64,000 nt of DNA from VGJW01 sp035285595 (GTDB lineage: Bacteria; Cyanobacteriota; Sericytochromatia; S15B-MN24; VGJW01): contig JAYKGV010000034.1 of NCBI GenBank assembly GCA_035285595.1, positions 1-64,000 of the forward strand. The letters run 5' to 3'. Shown here one piece after another: positions 36,138-44,373 of the stretch. The translations under genes were made by a program, and so were the position numbers. The notes below the pieces were generated by a model. That model saw only the letters and a list, made by a program, of their open reading frames with translations. It had not been told where the DNA came from and made no database searches. Position 1 is the first letter of the stretch, and each line of letters begins with the position of its first letter.

Positions 36138-36890
36138 ATGACGCCATTCACCCCCCAACGTAACCTTCTGCGCCTCTCTACCATCGGCTTGGTGCTGATG
36201 GCGGCCTGTGCCGATGCGACAACCGTGTCGACTCTGGCCGACGACCTCCCGGTGGGGGGCGGAGGGGGCACGACCACGCGCCGGGTCACCCCTACACCCG
36301 CTCCCTCCGGACTCGCAGGCGGCGTGGGGCAGCCGACGACCGGGGGCAACAGTCCTTCGCCCGGCACAGAGTCTTCGCCGTCGCCGGGAGCAACCTCCTC
36401 TCCAGGGAGTCTCCCCACGAACGCGACGGCACGTCCCACCTTTGCGCCTGCGCCCACGGCGGCGGCCACAACGGTCCCGGTCGGCGCGGTCTTGGCGACC
36501 GGCATCCAGCTGTTCGTCAAGGACACGGCACAGCCCCTCGTCGAACCTGCCACCCTCTCGGTCGATCCAGGGGAAGGCAACACTCCCGTGCAGCAAGGCT
36601 GGATGCTGGAGTTCGATGCCGTTGTGCGTTACACGGATCCCAGTCGTCTGGACAACAGGCTCACGGTGACGGCGGAGGACTTGTCCATCGTGACCGTGAG
36701 CGAGGTTCCAGTTGCCGGAACCGAACTCAAATCCTGGAAGCTGGTCGGCAAGAAGCCGGGTACGACCCGCTTGCTGCTCAGGTCGGTCGACCCCTCCGGC
36801 AAGGATGGAGATGGTGTCGACACCTACATCGAGCGTACGTTTGAGGTGCAAGTGTCCGGAGCCGGCCAAGTCATCGTGGTGGTGGACTAG
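36138..36890 (+). CDS. Pro/Thr/Ser-rich lipoprotein with Big-like domain
   Basis: 250 residues. The signal peptide ends in lipobox LMAAC (Cys24). A Pro/Thr/Ser/Gly-rich linker to about 118 is followed by a beta-rich domain resembling bacterial Ig-like (Big) folds (VVRYTDPSRLDNRLTVTAED, then GTTRLLLRSVD). It ends GQVIVVVD. Two other cluster members, at 39350 and 42049, share the linker and an end of the same hydrophobic-acidic type. Cell-surface or outer-membrane location expected; function unknown. It is directly followed, with no gap, by the next lipoprotein. Confidence 0.85.
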   Translation: MTPFTPQRNLLRLSTIGLVLMAACADATTVSTLADDLPVGGGGGTTTRRVTPTPAPSGLAGGVGQPTTGGNSPSPGTESSPSPGATSSPGSLPTNATARPTFAPAPTAAATTVPVGAVLATGIQLFVKDTAQPLVEPATLSVDPGEGNTPVQQGWMLEFDAVVRYTDPSRLDNRLTVTAEDLSIVTVSEVPVAGTELKSWKLVGKKPGTTRLLLRSVDPSGKDGDGVDTYIERTFEVQVSGAGQVIVVVD

Positions 36891-38222
36891 ATGGGAGTAC
36901 GAGAACCGATGTCGCACCCTTCCCTGCGCACGGTATGTGGCCGGTTTCTGGCCGGTGCCTTTGCGCTTGCGGCGACGACGACCGTGGGTGCGTGCGTGGG
37001 CACGCCCGAGTTGGCCCATTCCGTCCGACCGGAATCAGCTCTTCCTTCGGCTGTGACGCCAAGTGCGCCTGACCAGATTTTGCGACCTGTGGCTGCGGGG
37101 ACCGGCAAGATCGCTTTCGAGATCCGGTGGCCCAAGCGAACGATACAGGCGATTCCCGACATCACCAATGCCATCGCCTTCACGTTGGACTCTGGCGTAC
37201 CTGTCACCTCCCTCAAGCGCACGATCGTCCGCGTGGCAGACGAGGCCACCGCCGGCATCACCTTCGATCAGGTGGCCGTCGGCGACGCGACCCTGTCCGC
37301 GGAGGCCATGGCGCGGTATGACATCGTGAATGATGCAACCGCCAGTGACACCATCGTCGTGGCAAGAGCCAGCAAGGCCTTCAAGGTCGCGGCCAATGTC
37401 CAGACGACCGTTCCGCTTACGCTGACCCCTGTCGCGGTCCACTCCATGCGCGCCCTCGATGCGGAACTGGTGGCGCTGGGCGACCCCATCAACGTCACGA
37501 TGGATGGCGTCGGGAACGATGTCCTCGAGGGCAGGACCTTGATGTCGGTCCGATTCTTCGACGGGCCGACCAAGAAGACGACGGAACTCGCCACGTGGGA
37601 TCTGGTCGTGCTGGGCGCAGGTCGCAGCCGACTGACCGTCAAGGCGCCTCCCGACCTGGGCATCGACTTGCCGCTCTGCGCGACCATCAACGGGGTGGAG
37701 CGCTGCAGCACCAACAAGGCCACGCTCATCACGTCAGTCGAGATCTCACCCGAGCAGGCCACCCTCTCCCAGGCGGTCACTCCGGCCGCCACGACTTCGC
37801 TGGCCGAGGGGGCCACCTTCAGCCAGATCTTCGTCGGCATTGCCAAGAGCCGAGGAACGGTCATTGACTGGGTCGGTCGCCTCGGAGGACCACGTTTCCG
37901 TAAGGCGGCGGGGGGATCGCCGGCCACGGGTTCGGTCGTGCCGCAACCTATCCAAGTCCAACCGGGCGAATCCGTCTTCCAATACAAGAAAGAAGGCTGG
38001 GTCGAAATTGCCAATGGGACGGCTTATCCCAACAGCTATCTGGACGGGACCTCAGGAGGGTATCTGGTCTCACCCTTCGAAATCCGGACCCCGGTGGCCA
38101 GTCCGGCACCCGGCGCACCGACCTACACCAGCCAATATGTCGGCATCGGTGCGGGTACGGAGAAGATCGAATTCGGCTTCCCCAGCCTGTCGTCTACCGC
38201 GACCATCACCATCGTGCCCTGA
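36891..38222 (+). CDS. lipoprotein with RWPxRTxQxIP domain
   Basis: 443 residues with lipobox VGAC (Cys35). After a Pro-rich stretch it carries EIRWPKRTIQAIPDI (residues about 78-92), followed by a beta-rich region. The same RWP motif occurs in the genes at 38238 and 39958. The C-terminal half (about 250-443) has a second beta-rich segment with no family I recognise. The start at 36891 abuts the upstream stop; an ATG at 36909 is an alternative. It is one of several paralogous envelope lipoproteins here. Confidence 0.85.
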   Translation: MGVREPMSHPSLRTVCGRFLAGAFALAATTTVGACVGTPELAHSVRPESALPSAVTPSAPDQILRPVAAGTGKIAFEIRWPKRTIQAIPDITNAIAFTLDSGVPVTSLKRTIVRVADEATAGITFDQVAVGDATLSAEAMARYDIVNDATASDTIVVARASKAFKVAANVQTTVPLTLTPVAVHSMRALDAELVALGDPINVTMDGVGNDVLEGRTLMSVRFFDGPTKKTTELATWDLVVLGAGRSRLTVKAPPDLGIDLPLCATINGVERCSTNKATLITSVEISPEQATLSQAVTPAATTSLAEGATFSQIFVGIAKSRGTVIDWVGRLGGPRFRKAAGGSPATGSVVPQPIQVQPGESVFQYKKEGWVEIANGTAYPNSYLDGTSGGYLVSPFEIRTPVASPAPGAPTYTSQYVGIGAGTEKIEFGFPSLSSTATITIVP

Positions 38223-38237
38223 ATCACAGGAGCCTAG

Positions 38238-39353
38238 TTGGCAGCTATGAGGCTAATGAAACTCTTCGCCTCGTCCTGCCTCAAGGGACGGGCCATTCCC
38301 GTAGCACTCTTCTCTCCCGTGCTGTTCGCCTGTGCCGTTCCCCACAGTCCCAATCCACGAACCGCAGCACAACCCTTCACGGAAAGTGCTGCCGCTCTGG
38401 AACTTATCTCCATTCAGGAACCGGACAGCGTAGCCAACAGCTTGACCTTGACGGTGCGTTGGCCCGACACGCGCACCACGCAACTCATTCCAGAAGGCGT
38501 CCGTGAGCTGGCCTGTCGCCTGGTTCCCGATGCCGCTCAGGCTTCAACTCAATATCGTACGATTCCTCGTCTGGTCGGTTCGGTCGGGACGGCCACCTTC
38601 ACCTCCCTTCGCCCAGGCGGCTGGACCCTGTTCGTTGAGGGTCGCAACAGCCTAGGCGAACTCTTGGTAGCAGGCAGCACGCGAGTCCAGCTGACTCCCA
38701 ATGGACGCCAGAAAGCTCACGTGGTCCTGGCACCCCCAAACCAACCTCTTGCTCTGAGCCGCGCGAACCCCCTGACCGCCTTCCGTGGGGAGACCGTCTC
38801 GCTGGATGGGACCGGCTTCGGGGCCACGAAGGGTGCAAGTTTCAGCCTGACGCTCGACGGGCGGACGGTTGGCGGCGAGGCCTTGGTGGCCCGACCGGGC
38901 GAGCCACCCCTGGGACGCACCTCGGACAACACGTTGTCGTTCCGCATGCCACAGGACGCGACCGGAGGCGTGCTTGTCCTCACCGTAGACGGCGAATCCG
39001 TAACCCTGCCCGATCCTTTCGAGGTCGTGGCCTCGGTCTCCATCACTCCATCCGTCATCAAGATGAAGGTGCCCGATTCGGCAACTTTCAGCGTCGCCTT
39101 CCTCGACTACGAACTCAAGCCGGTGAAGCGACTGCCGAACGGCCTTACCGGAGCGATGCCTTTCTACGACGAAAATCCCGTCCAGACCGATTGCGGCGAC
39201 GACGAGTTCTTCAGCAACGAGGCCGTCGACGCCCTGACCCAGCGGATCTATGTGGTCGATGTATACAAGTCCTGCCTGCGTACGGCGCGCGGGGGCTTCA
39301 CCGTCGGCGTTCCCCCGCTGACCGCCACCATGGACCTTGAGGTGACCCGATGA
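38238..39353 (+). CDS. lipoprotein with RWP-motif and TIG-like domain
   Basis: 371 residues. The TTG start at 38238 has AGGAG about 6 nt upstream; an ATG at 38247 is the alternative. Lipobox LFAC with Cys at about 32. The motif TVRWPDTRTTQLIP lies at about 72-85, then RPGGWTLFVEGRNSLGELLVAGS and a TIG/IPT-like fold (FRGETVSLDGTGFGATKGA). The C-terminal 110 residues include a short Cys-containing region (QTDCGDDEFF, KSCLRTARG), possibly with a disulfide. Overlaps the next gene by 4 bp. Related to the N-terminal half of the 39958 protein. Confidence 0.85.
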   Translation: MAAMRLMKLFASSCLKGRAIPVALFSPVLFACAVPHSPNPRTAAQPFTESAAALELISIQEPDSVANSLTLTVRWPDTRTTQLIPEGVRELACRLVPDAAQASTQYRTIPRLVGSVGTATFTSLRPGGWTLFVEGRNSLGELLVAGSTRVQLTPNGRQKAHVVLAPPNQPLALSRANPLTAFRGETVSLDGTGFGATKGASFSLTLDGRTVGGEALVARPGEPPLGRTSDNTLSFRMPQDATGGVLVLTVDGESVTLPDPFEVVASVSITPSVIKMKVPDSATFSVAFLDYELKPVKRLPNGLTGAMPFYDENPVQTDCGDDEFFSNEAVDALTQRIYVVDVYKSCLRTARGGFTVGVPPLTATMDLEVTR

Positions 39354-39952
39354 TGCGATTCCCCTTGAAGCGGGCACTTCTGGCCCTTTGCCTCCCTGCC
39401 GTCGTGAGCTGCGATGCCCTTCAGGATACGTTGGCGGCGACTCCCTCACCGACACCCGCAGCAACTCCGACGCCAACGACCACAGCCACTCCAGCGCCAG
39501 CCGTGACCCCCACCCCCTCGCCCACGACCACGCCCTTGGCGACGGACTCACCAGATCCCTCACCCCCCTTCGTCACGGCCTATCCCGAAGGGATTTTTGC
39601 GACGGACCTGAAAGTCCGTCTGGGCTCGGGACCCGACGCGCCCTACTACGACGGCACCTCGACCGTTGAACTTGGAGTTGCTCCGGAAAGTGGGCAGCCC
39701 TCCCTTCGCTCTCACCTGCTCCGCCTGGTACCCGAGATTCGTCTTAATGACGGAACCGTCGACAGCAGGGCGCGCTACCGCGTGGAGCTCGAAGGTGATG
39801 TCGAGCTGGATGAAGAAGAACCCGGCCTCTTTGCCGCCGATGACGAAACGGGCGAAGCACGCATCATCGTGGAAAGTCTGGATGGTCGCATGACCAAGAC
39901 CATCCCGGTGAGAATCGTGGACGACTCGGCCATGGACGTAGTGGTGGAGTAA
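39350..39952 (+). CDS. small Pro/Thr-rich lipoprotein with Big-like domain
   Basis: 200 residues. Lipobox VVSC (Cys21), a Pro/Thr linker to about residue 70, then a Big-like beta-rich domain (RLNDGTVDSRARYRVELEGD, EARIIVESLDGRMTKTIPV) and an ending AMDVVVE. Its start ATGA overlaps the preceding stop. Pairs with the RWP-type lipoprotein upstream in the same way as 36138 with 36891, suggesting a duplicated two-gene module. Confidence 0.85.
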   Translation: MMRFPLKRALLALCLPAVVSCDALQDTLAATPSPTPAATPTPTTTATPAPAVTPTPSPTTTPLATDSPDPSPPFVTAYPEGIFATDLKVRLGSGPDAPYYDGTSTVELGVAPESGQPSLRSHLLRLVPEIRLNDGTVDSRARYRVELEGDVELDEEEPGLFAADDETGEARIIVESLDGRMTKTIPVRIVDDSAMDVVVE

Positions 39953-39957
39953 CGAAC

Positions 39958-41970
39958 GTGAGGACTACGAGCCATCTCTTTCGGACCGTTGCGCTGGCTA
40001 GTCTGTTGGCCGTCGTGATGGGCTGCCAGACCGACCAACGCCCCTCGGCCACTCGTGTCGCGCCGGCAGGTGGATTCACCGACTCGGTCGGCAGACCGTC
40101 TGACCCTGCGGGAAGTGCCTTGCCGGCGGGACAAGGGGGGATCCGGGTCGGCATCCGCTGGCCCGATCGCACGGTACAGGTCATTCCGGCAGACATCGCC
40201 TCCCTCACGCTCAAGGCACGGGATGGCTCCGGTGACCCACCTGTGGTCCTGACCTTGTTGCGCGACGGGACCACCTCGCTCGCGACGGGCAGCTTACAGC
40301 CGCTTCGGCCCGGATCCGTGACGGTCTCCGCCGAAGCCCTTTCAACATCAGGAGCATTGCTGGCCTCAGGTTCCACGATCGTGGACGTGGCCCCGAACAC
40401 CATCAGCACGGCCTCTATCACGCTGGGCAACGTCATTGCCGTCCGCATTGCCAACATCGACCCCAAGGTCGTCATGCCGGGCCAACCCCTGACCATTACG
40501 GGCAGTGGCTTCGGCTGGACGAGCCGCTTGCCCTTGCAGGTCCTCTTGGACGGCAAGCCCCTGCCTGAGTCCGCCATTGCCACACGCAGCGACACGACCA
40601 TCGTCGTGGAACAACCCGAAGATCTGGCCACTGCATCCGTCACCGTCGCGGTGGCCGGCAAGACGGCCACGTACCGCCAGACGATCACGCGGATTGCCTC
40701 CATCTCGCTGAAGGTGACGCGAGAAGCCCCATTCGCACCTGCGGGGGTCATCGCTCTCTCCGGTCACGCCTATGATGCCTTCGGAAACGTGCTCGATCCC
40801 TTCGCACTTGCTTCATTGTGGGCCAGGCGGTGTGACGGGGGTGAATGTGGCGCCAACGAGCGTCTGAAGGAGTTGTTCGTCCAAGGCAGCAAGTGTCTCA
40901 TCCTGCCTGAGGCTCCGGGCGAAATCTCTATCCGCCTGGGCAACGATCATCTGCATGCGAACGCCACCTTCCCCATCAGGGCCTTCAGCCGAGCGGAACT
41001 CGCCCGCTGGAACCTCGGCCCGATGCCCTCCATCACGCCCGTTCCTCGAGCCGAGTTCGAACTGGGCGAGCGGCTCTTCCACGAATCTTCCTTGTCCGCC
41101 AACAAGTCCATGTCGTGTGCGACGTGCCATCAAGATGCCCTTGGCGGCGCGGATGGCCAACAGCTCGGAACCGGCAACGATGGCAAACCTCTTGGTCGCC
41201 ACGTGCCTTCCATCTGGAACACGGCCTTCCAGACGCTCTTCAACTGGGATGGCAAGGCCGACTCACTTGAAGCACAGCACCTGCTTGTCTTCGAAAATCC
41301 CCGCGAGTTTGCCACGACCCGACAAGCCGTCACGGCGACGCTCCAGGCTTCGGCCAGCTACGTCCAGGCCTTCCAGCAGGTCTATGGCCAGGCACCCGAC
41401 GACCTCTTGGCCCGAAAGGCCATCGCGACGTACGTGAAGGCTCACGTGGCGGCTCCCGGCAGGCTACCCGACGGCAGCCCCAATCCTGCAGCTGCGCCCT
41501 TCGACCGCTGGGTCCTGGGTGACGACTCGGCCATGAGCGCGAATCAAATCAAGGGTTTGGCTATCTTCATGGGCAAGGCGAACTGCGCGGCTTGCCACAA
41601 CGGACCTCTCTTCTCGGACAACAAGTTCCACAACATCGGATTTGACGAGTTTGGAACAGGCGACCCAGGCCGCAGGGACGTGACAGGCCTCCCGAGCGAC
41701 CAGGGCAACTTCAAGACACCTACGTTGCGTAACATCGATCAGACGGCACCTTACTTCCACAACGGCAGCCAGCCGGACCTCTTCGGGGCCGTCCACTTCT
41801 ACGAACGCTTCGCCACGAAGGCTGTCAACCTTTCGCCCGAGATGCAGCAACCGCCGGACATGAAGACAGATCCTGACGGTCCCGACGGCCCGCAAGTGGG
41901 CGATTGGGACGCGCTCATCGAGTTCCATCATGCCCTGACGGCTCCTGTCACTCCGGTGGTAAGCCCCTGA
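39958..41970 (+). CDS. lipoprotein fused to di-heme cytochrome c peroxidase/MauG-type module
   Basis: 670 residues, GTG start. Lipobox VMGC (Cys23). Residues 62-160 carry the RWP domain (IRWPDRTVQVIPADI), 160-240 a TIG/IPT fold (MPGQPLTITGSGFG). From about 370 comes a di-heme peroxidase module: heme 1 CATCH at 387-391, FNWDGKADSLEAQ near 428-440, heme 2 CAACH at 543-547, and PTLRNIDQTAPYFHNGS. These match the CCP/MauG family. The substrate (H2O2 or an organic oxidation) cannot be told from sequence. The fusion tethers a redox enzyme on a surface lipoprotein scaffold. Confidence 0.88.
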   Translation: MRTTSHLFRTVALASLLAVVMGCQTDQRPSATRVAPAGGFTDSVGRPSDPAGSALPAGQGGIRVGIRWPDRTVQVIPADIASLTLKARDGSGDPPVVLTLLRDGTTSLATGSLQPLRPGSVTVSAEALSTSGALLASGSTIVDVAPNTISTASITLGNVIAVRIANIDPKVVMPGQPLTITGSGFGWTSRLPLQVLLDGKPLPESAIATRSDTTIVVEQPEDLATASVTVAVAGKTATYRQTITRIASISLKVTREAPFAPAGVIALSGHAYDAFGNVLDPFALASLWARRCDGGECGANERLKELFVQGSKCLILPEAPGEISIRLGNDHLHANATFPIRAFSRAELARWNLGPMPSITPVPRAEFELGERLFHESSLSANKSMSCATCHQDALGGADGQQLGTGNDGKPLGRHVPSIWNTAFQTLFNWDGKADSLEAQHLLVFENPREFATTRQAVTATLQASASYVQAFQQVYGQAPDDLLARKAIATYVKAHVAAPGRLPDGSPNPAAAPFDRWVLGDDSAMSANQIKGLAIFMGKANCAACHNGPLFSDNKFHNIGFDEFGTGDPGRRDVTGLPSDQGNFKTPTLRNIDQTAPYFHNGSQPDLFGAVHFYERFATKAVNLSPEMQQPPDMKTDPDGPDGPQVGDWDALIEFHHALTAPVTPVVSP

Positions 41971-42048
41971 AATCCGAATGAGCAGGCATAAACCAAGGAA
42001 CTGCGGGGTACGGAACGTGATGAACCCCCCTCTGGAGAGGAGATCCGC

Positions 42049-42711
42049 ATGACCCGCAGTCGGCTGGCGAGACGGGCAGGTGCGGCCGCCATCGCGAGCC
42101 TACTCCTCGTCGCAGCCTGCGCAGAGGAGTCCGTGGTCACCAGTACCTCGCTGACGAGGCGGCTGGTGGGGACCCCGAAGCCTAGTGCCTCGGTGGCCCC
42201 CTCGACCAATCCCAACTCGCTTGAAGGTAGCGTGGTTACCCCCAAGCCTAGTGCCTCGGTAGCCCCCTCGCCCAATCCGACCACGAATCCGAGCAGCGGT
42301 CCCGGCAATCCCACTCCTTTCTCCGTCGCGACCGCCAGTCCCACCTCCCGACCGGGCTTCGCTACACCCATACCCACGGCCAGTCCCGTCTCGGGCCCCC
42401 CGACGGCAGCGCCGACAGGTGCTCCCGACCCAGTGGCTACGCCCATCCCCAGCGCGCCGCCCACCACATCTCCCACGAGTGCGCCGACCATGGCGCCAAC
42501 AGCCGCCCCCAATCCCACGGCCAGCCCGACGTCACGGCCCGGCTTCGCGACGCCCGTCCCGACACCCAGCCCAGCCACCCCGGCACCGACGCTGGCACCC
42601 ACCGCAGCTCCGTCCGCAGCGCCCACCGTGACGCCGGCACCTACGGCCGCCCCGGTTGGTCCGACGCCCTCGCCTGAGCCCGCCGTGTTGCCGATTGTCA
42701 TCGAGTTCTGA
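42049..42711 (+). CDS. low-complexity Pro/Ala/Thr-rich lipoprotein
   Basis: 220 residues with GGAGAGGAG upstream. Lipobox VAAC (Cys24). Nearly all the mature part is Pro/Ala/Thr/Ser repeats, with near-identical segments, ending VLPIVIEF. The mature N-terminus (CAEES then TRRLV) resembles that of the 36138 gene. No folded domain remains, so it may be a degenerate or linker-only paralogue. It could still span the periplasm or cell wall. Confidence 0.75.
   Translation: MTRSRLARRAGAAAIASLLLVAACAEESVVTSTSLTRRLVGTPKPSASVAPSTNPNSLEGSVVTPKPSASVAPSPNPTTNPSSGPGNPTPFSVATASPTSRPGFATPIPTASPVSGPPTAAPTGAPDPVATPIPSAPPTTSPTSAPTMAPTAAPNPTASPTSRPGFATPVPTPSPATPAPTLAPTAAPSAAPTVTPAPTAAPVGPTPSPEPAVLPIVIEF
42175..42278 (+). 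repeat. direct DNA repeat within the low-complexity lipoprotein gene
   Basis: Two near-identical copies of about 38 bp (42175-42212 and 42241-42278), separated by 28 bp (66-bp period) and sharing AAGCCTAGTGCCTCGGT. This suggests recent internal duplication by slippage or recombination. Confidence 0.8.
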
Positions 42712-42722
42712 GGAGAACCCGC

Positions 42723-43880
42723 ATGCACTTGCGTCGCACCTCACCCTTGTGGGCAGCCCTGTTGGCGGGATGCTCGGCTTCGACAGTGGCGGGCCCGCTG
42801 ACGCCCCTCGCGTCGTCCAAGGTCTCGGATACCGTCGGCCGCCTGGCGCTGGTACAGGAAAGTGCCCCTGCCGAGGCCCTTACTTCTCTCGCACCGACCG
42901 CACCCGGCAGGGCCCGGATGGTGATCCGGCTGGTCCGTGCCGCAGCCGATCGTGTGGCGCAGACCCTGTCAGACCAAGTACGCAAGGGCGGCTCCATCAA
43001 GATCTTCATCTCCGTTGGGGGCCGGGCCCCTGTCGAAGCCGACTACGGGGAGGTCTTCTCGCCCATTCCCATGAAGCTGACGGCCATCAACCTCGAGGCC
43101 TCCATGGACTCGGCCGAAGCGCGTTTCAACGACCTGCCCATTGGCAACGCCATGGTAACGGCGTATGCCTATGATGGTCATGACGGTATGGGCAATACGG
43201 TCGCCGAGGCCCGAGCGAACGTGAATCTGGTCTCAGGTCTTAATAATCCTGTTCGCCTATCCTTTGTCCGCAGCGGTGAACCCAAGTTGCTGGGAGTCTA
43301 CGAACAGGTGACTGCCAACTCCACAGCTTCTGTCGACGCTGCTCCTACAGGCGCTTGGGTCACCTTGCACGTCGAGGACATTCTCGAGCCGAACGCCCCG
43401 GAACCCGTCAAGATCTTCGTGGGTGGGGTCAAGGCCACGAATCTCATCAACGGCCTGAGCGACTTTGGCCGGGGCAGCATCCAGTTCAAGGTCGAGAATG
43501 CGATGACCAAGGGCAAGATCGAGCTGGTCAACGGCGGGGCCACTGCCAGCTTGCAGCCGATGTTCAAGCGCATCTCCCGTTTCACCATCACGCCTGATGA
43601 CGTGGATGTCCCGGCCGGCACCACAAAGGCCTTCGTCGGCAAGTCCTATGACACCGACAACGTGGAGTTTGTGCCGCAAAATCCCAGAATCCAGTACAGG
43701 GTGTGGACAGACAATCCCGACTGGTTGAGCTCGGACCCCCAGAGCCGGCCCTCTCTGGGGAGTATTACCGAGTACGGCGGACTTTACAGCGCCCCCTCCG
43801 TGGCTCCTTCCTTCGGGGTCGTGCAGGTGTTCTACGGCCTCACGGGGCTCAGCGAAGCGACGGCCAGCGTCTTCTTCTGA
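42723..43880 (+). CDS. lipoprotein, last gene of the plus-strand cluster
   Basis: 385 residues. Lipobox LLAGC (Cys17). A beta-rich N-terminal domain (FNDLPIGNAMVTAYAYDG) has a hydrophobic pattern similar to that after the RWP motif in the other lipoproteins, although the motif itself is absent. The C-terminal region includes VDVPAGTTKAFVGKSYDTDN and PSFGVVQVFYG. No known family recognised. It is followed by a convergent spacer with a structured element. Confidence 0.8.
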   Translation: MHLRRTSPLWAALLAGCSASTVAGPLTPLASSKVSDTVGRLALVQESAPAEALTSLAPTAPGRARMVIRLVRAAADRVAQTLSDQVRKGGSIKIFISVGGRAPVEADYGEVFSPIPMKLTAINLEASMDSAEARFNDLPIGNAMVTAYAYDGHDGMGNTVAEARANVNLVSGLNNPVRLSFVRSGEPKLLGVYEQVTANSTASVDAAPTGAWVTLHVEDILEPNAPEPVKIFVGGVKATNLINGLSDFGRGSIQFKVENAMTKGKIELVNGGATASLQPMFKRISRFTITPDDVDVPAGTTKAFVGKSYDTDNVEFVPQNPRIQYRVWTDNPDWLSSDPQSRPSLGSITEYGGLYSAPSVAPSFGVVQVFYGLTGLSEATASVFF

Positions 43881-43905
43881 GGGTCTACGAGAGAGGTCCT
43901 GAATC

Positions 43906-44112
43906 AAGCGCCCCCTTTCAAGGATTATCAGCCGGGGAGGTCTCACCAGCAGACCGATGGCGGAGTGTCGTTGTGGTCCTCTCGGCCCCACACTCCGGCC
44001 GAGAGCCCATATCGAGAGACCTCTGTCCCCCCTGGGGATCGACAGCAGATATGGGGCGTGATCCAACCCTTTCAGCTCTCTTAGGCTGCGAGGGCTGAAG
44101 GTCTTTTTGAAG
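43906..44112 (+). ncRNA. candidate structured RNA ending in an intrinsic terminator
   Basis: In the 493-bp convergent spacer (43881-44373) the plus strand shows nested complementarity. GCGCCCC (about 43908) can close with GGGGCGT (about 44053). GAGGTCTC (43937-43944) pairs perfectly with GAGACCTC (44016-44023). Inside, two alternatives exist: CGGAGTGT with ACACTCCG, or a perfect 9-bp CTCTCGGCC (43979-43987) with GGCCGAGAG (43997-44005); they cannot both form fully. A small TGTC/GACA hairpin follows. At about 44070-44110 a stem ending GCTGAAGG is followed by TCTTTTTG. It could be a 3' UTR, an independent sRNA, or a 6S-like rod. No promoter was found. Bases 44113-44373 show nothing else. Confidence 0.4.
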
Positions 44113-44373
44113 GAACCCGAGTTGGCCCCCTCTGTCGCCGAGGAACGCAAGCATCATCGCCCGACGCAAAGACGCGCAAGCCCTTCGCCTTCCCACGAAG
44201 GCACGCGACGTCCCAGGAACATATGGTCACAGACCGACTCCTGACACACGTCGCCTGCAAGGGTCAAGATTCCAGGTACATGGCAGTCATCTCACGACTC
44301 TACGCCGGGGCTGCCGCTTTCCAAGTGCTACCCCTCCGAACCGCCGAACAAGCGTTAGCGCCCGTCGTCTAGC

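Noticed and set aside
35331..37019. 562-residue minus-strand open frame
   Set aside because: Overlaps three lipoprotein genes with signal peptides on the other strand; Gly/Arg-rich shadow.
41928..42728. Gly/Val/Ala-rich minus-strand frame resembling repetitive surface proteins
   Set aside because: It is the exact complement of the Pro/Thr/Ala-rich lipoprotein at 42049, which has a lipobox and Shine-Dalgarno.
43881..44112. SRP RNA, tmRNA or RNase P RNA in the folded spacer
   Set aside because: None of the conserved cores of these RNAs was seen; only a generic structured-RNA call is justified.
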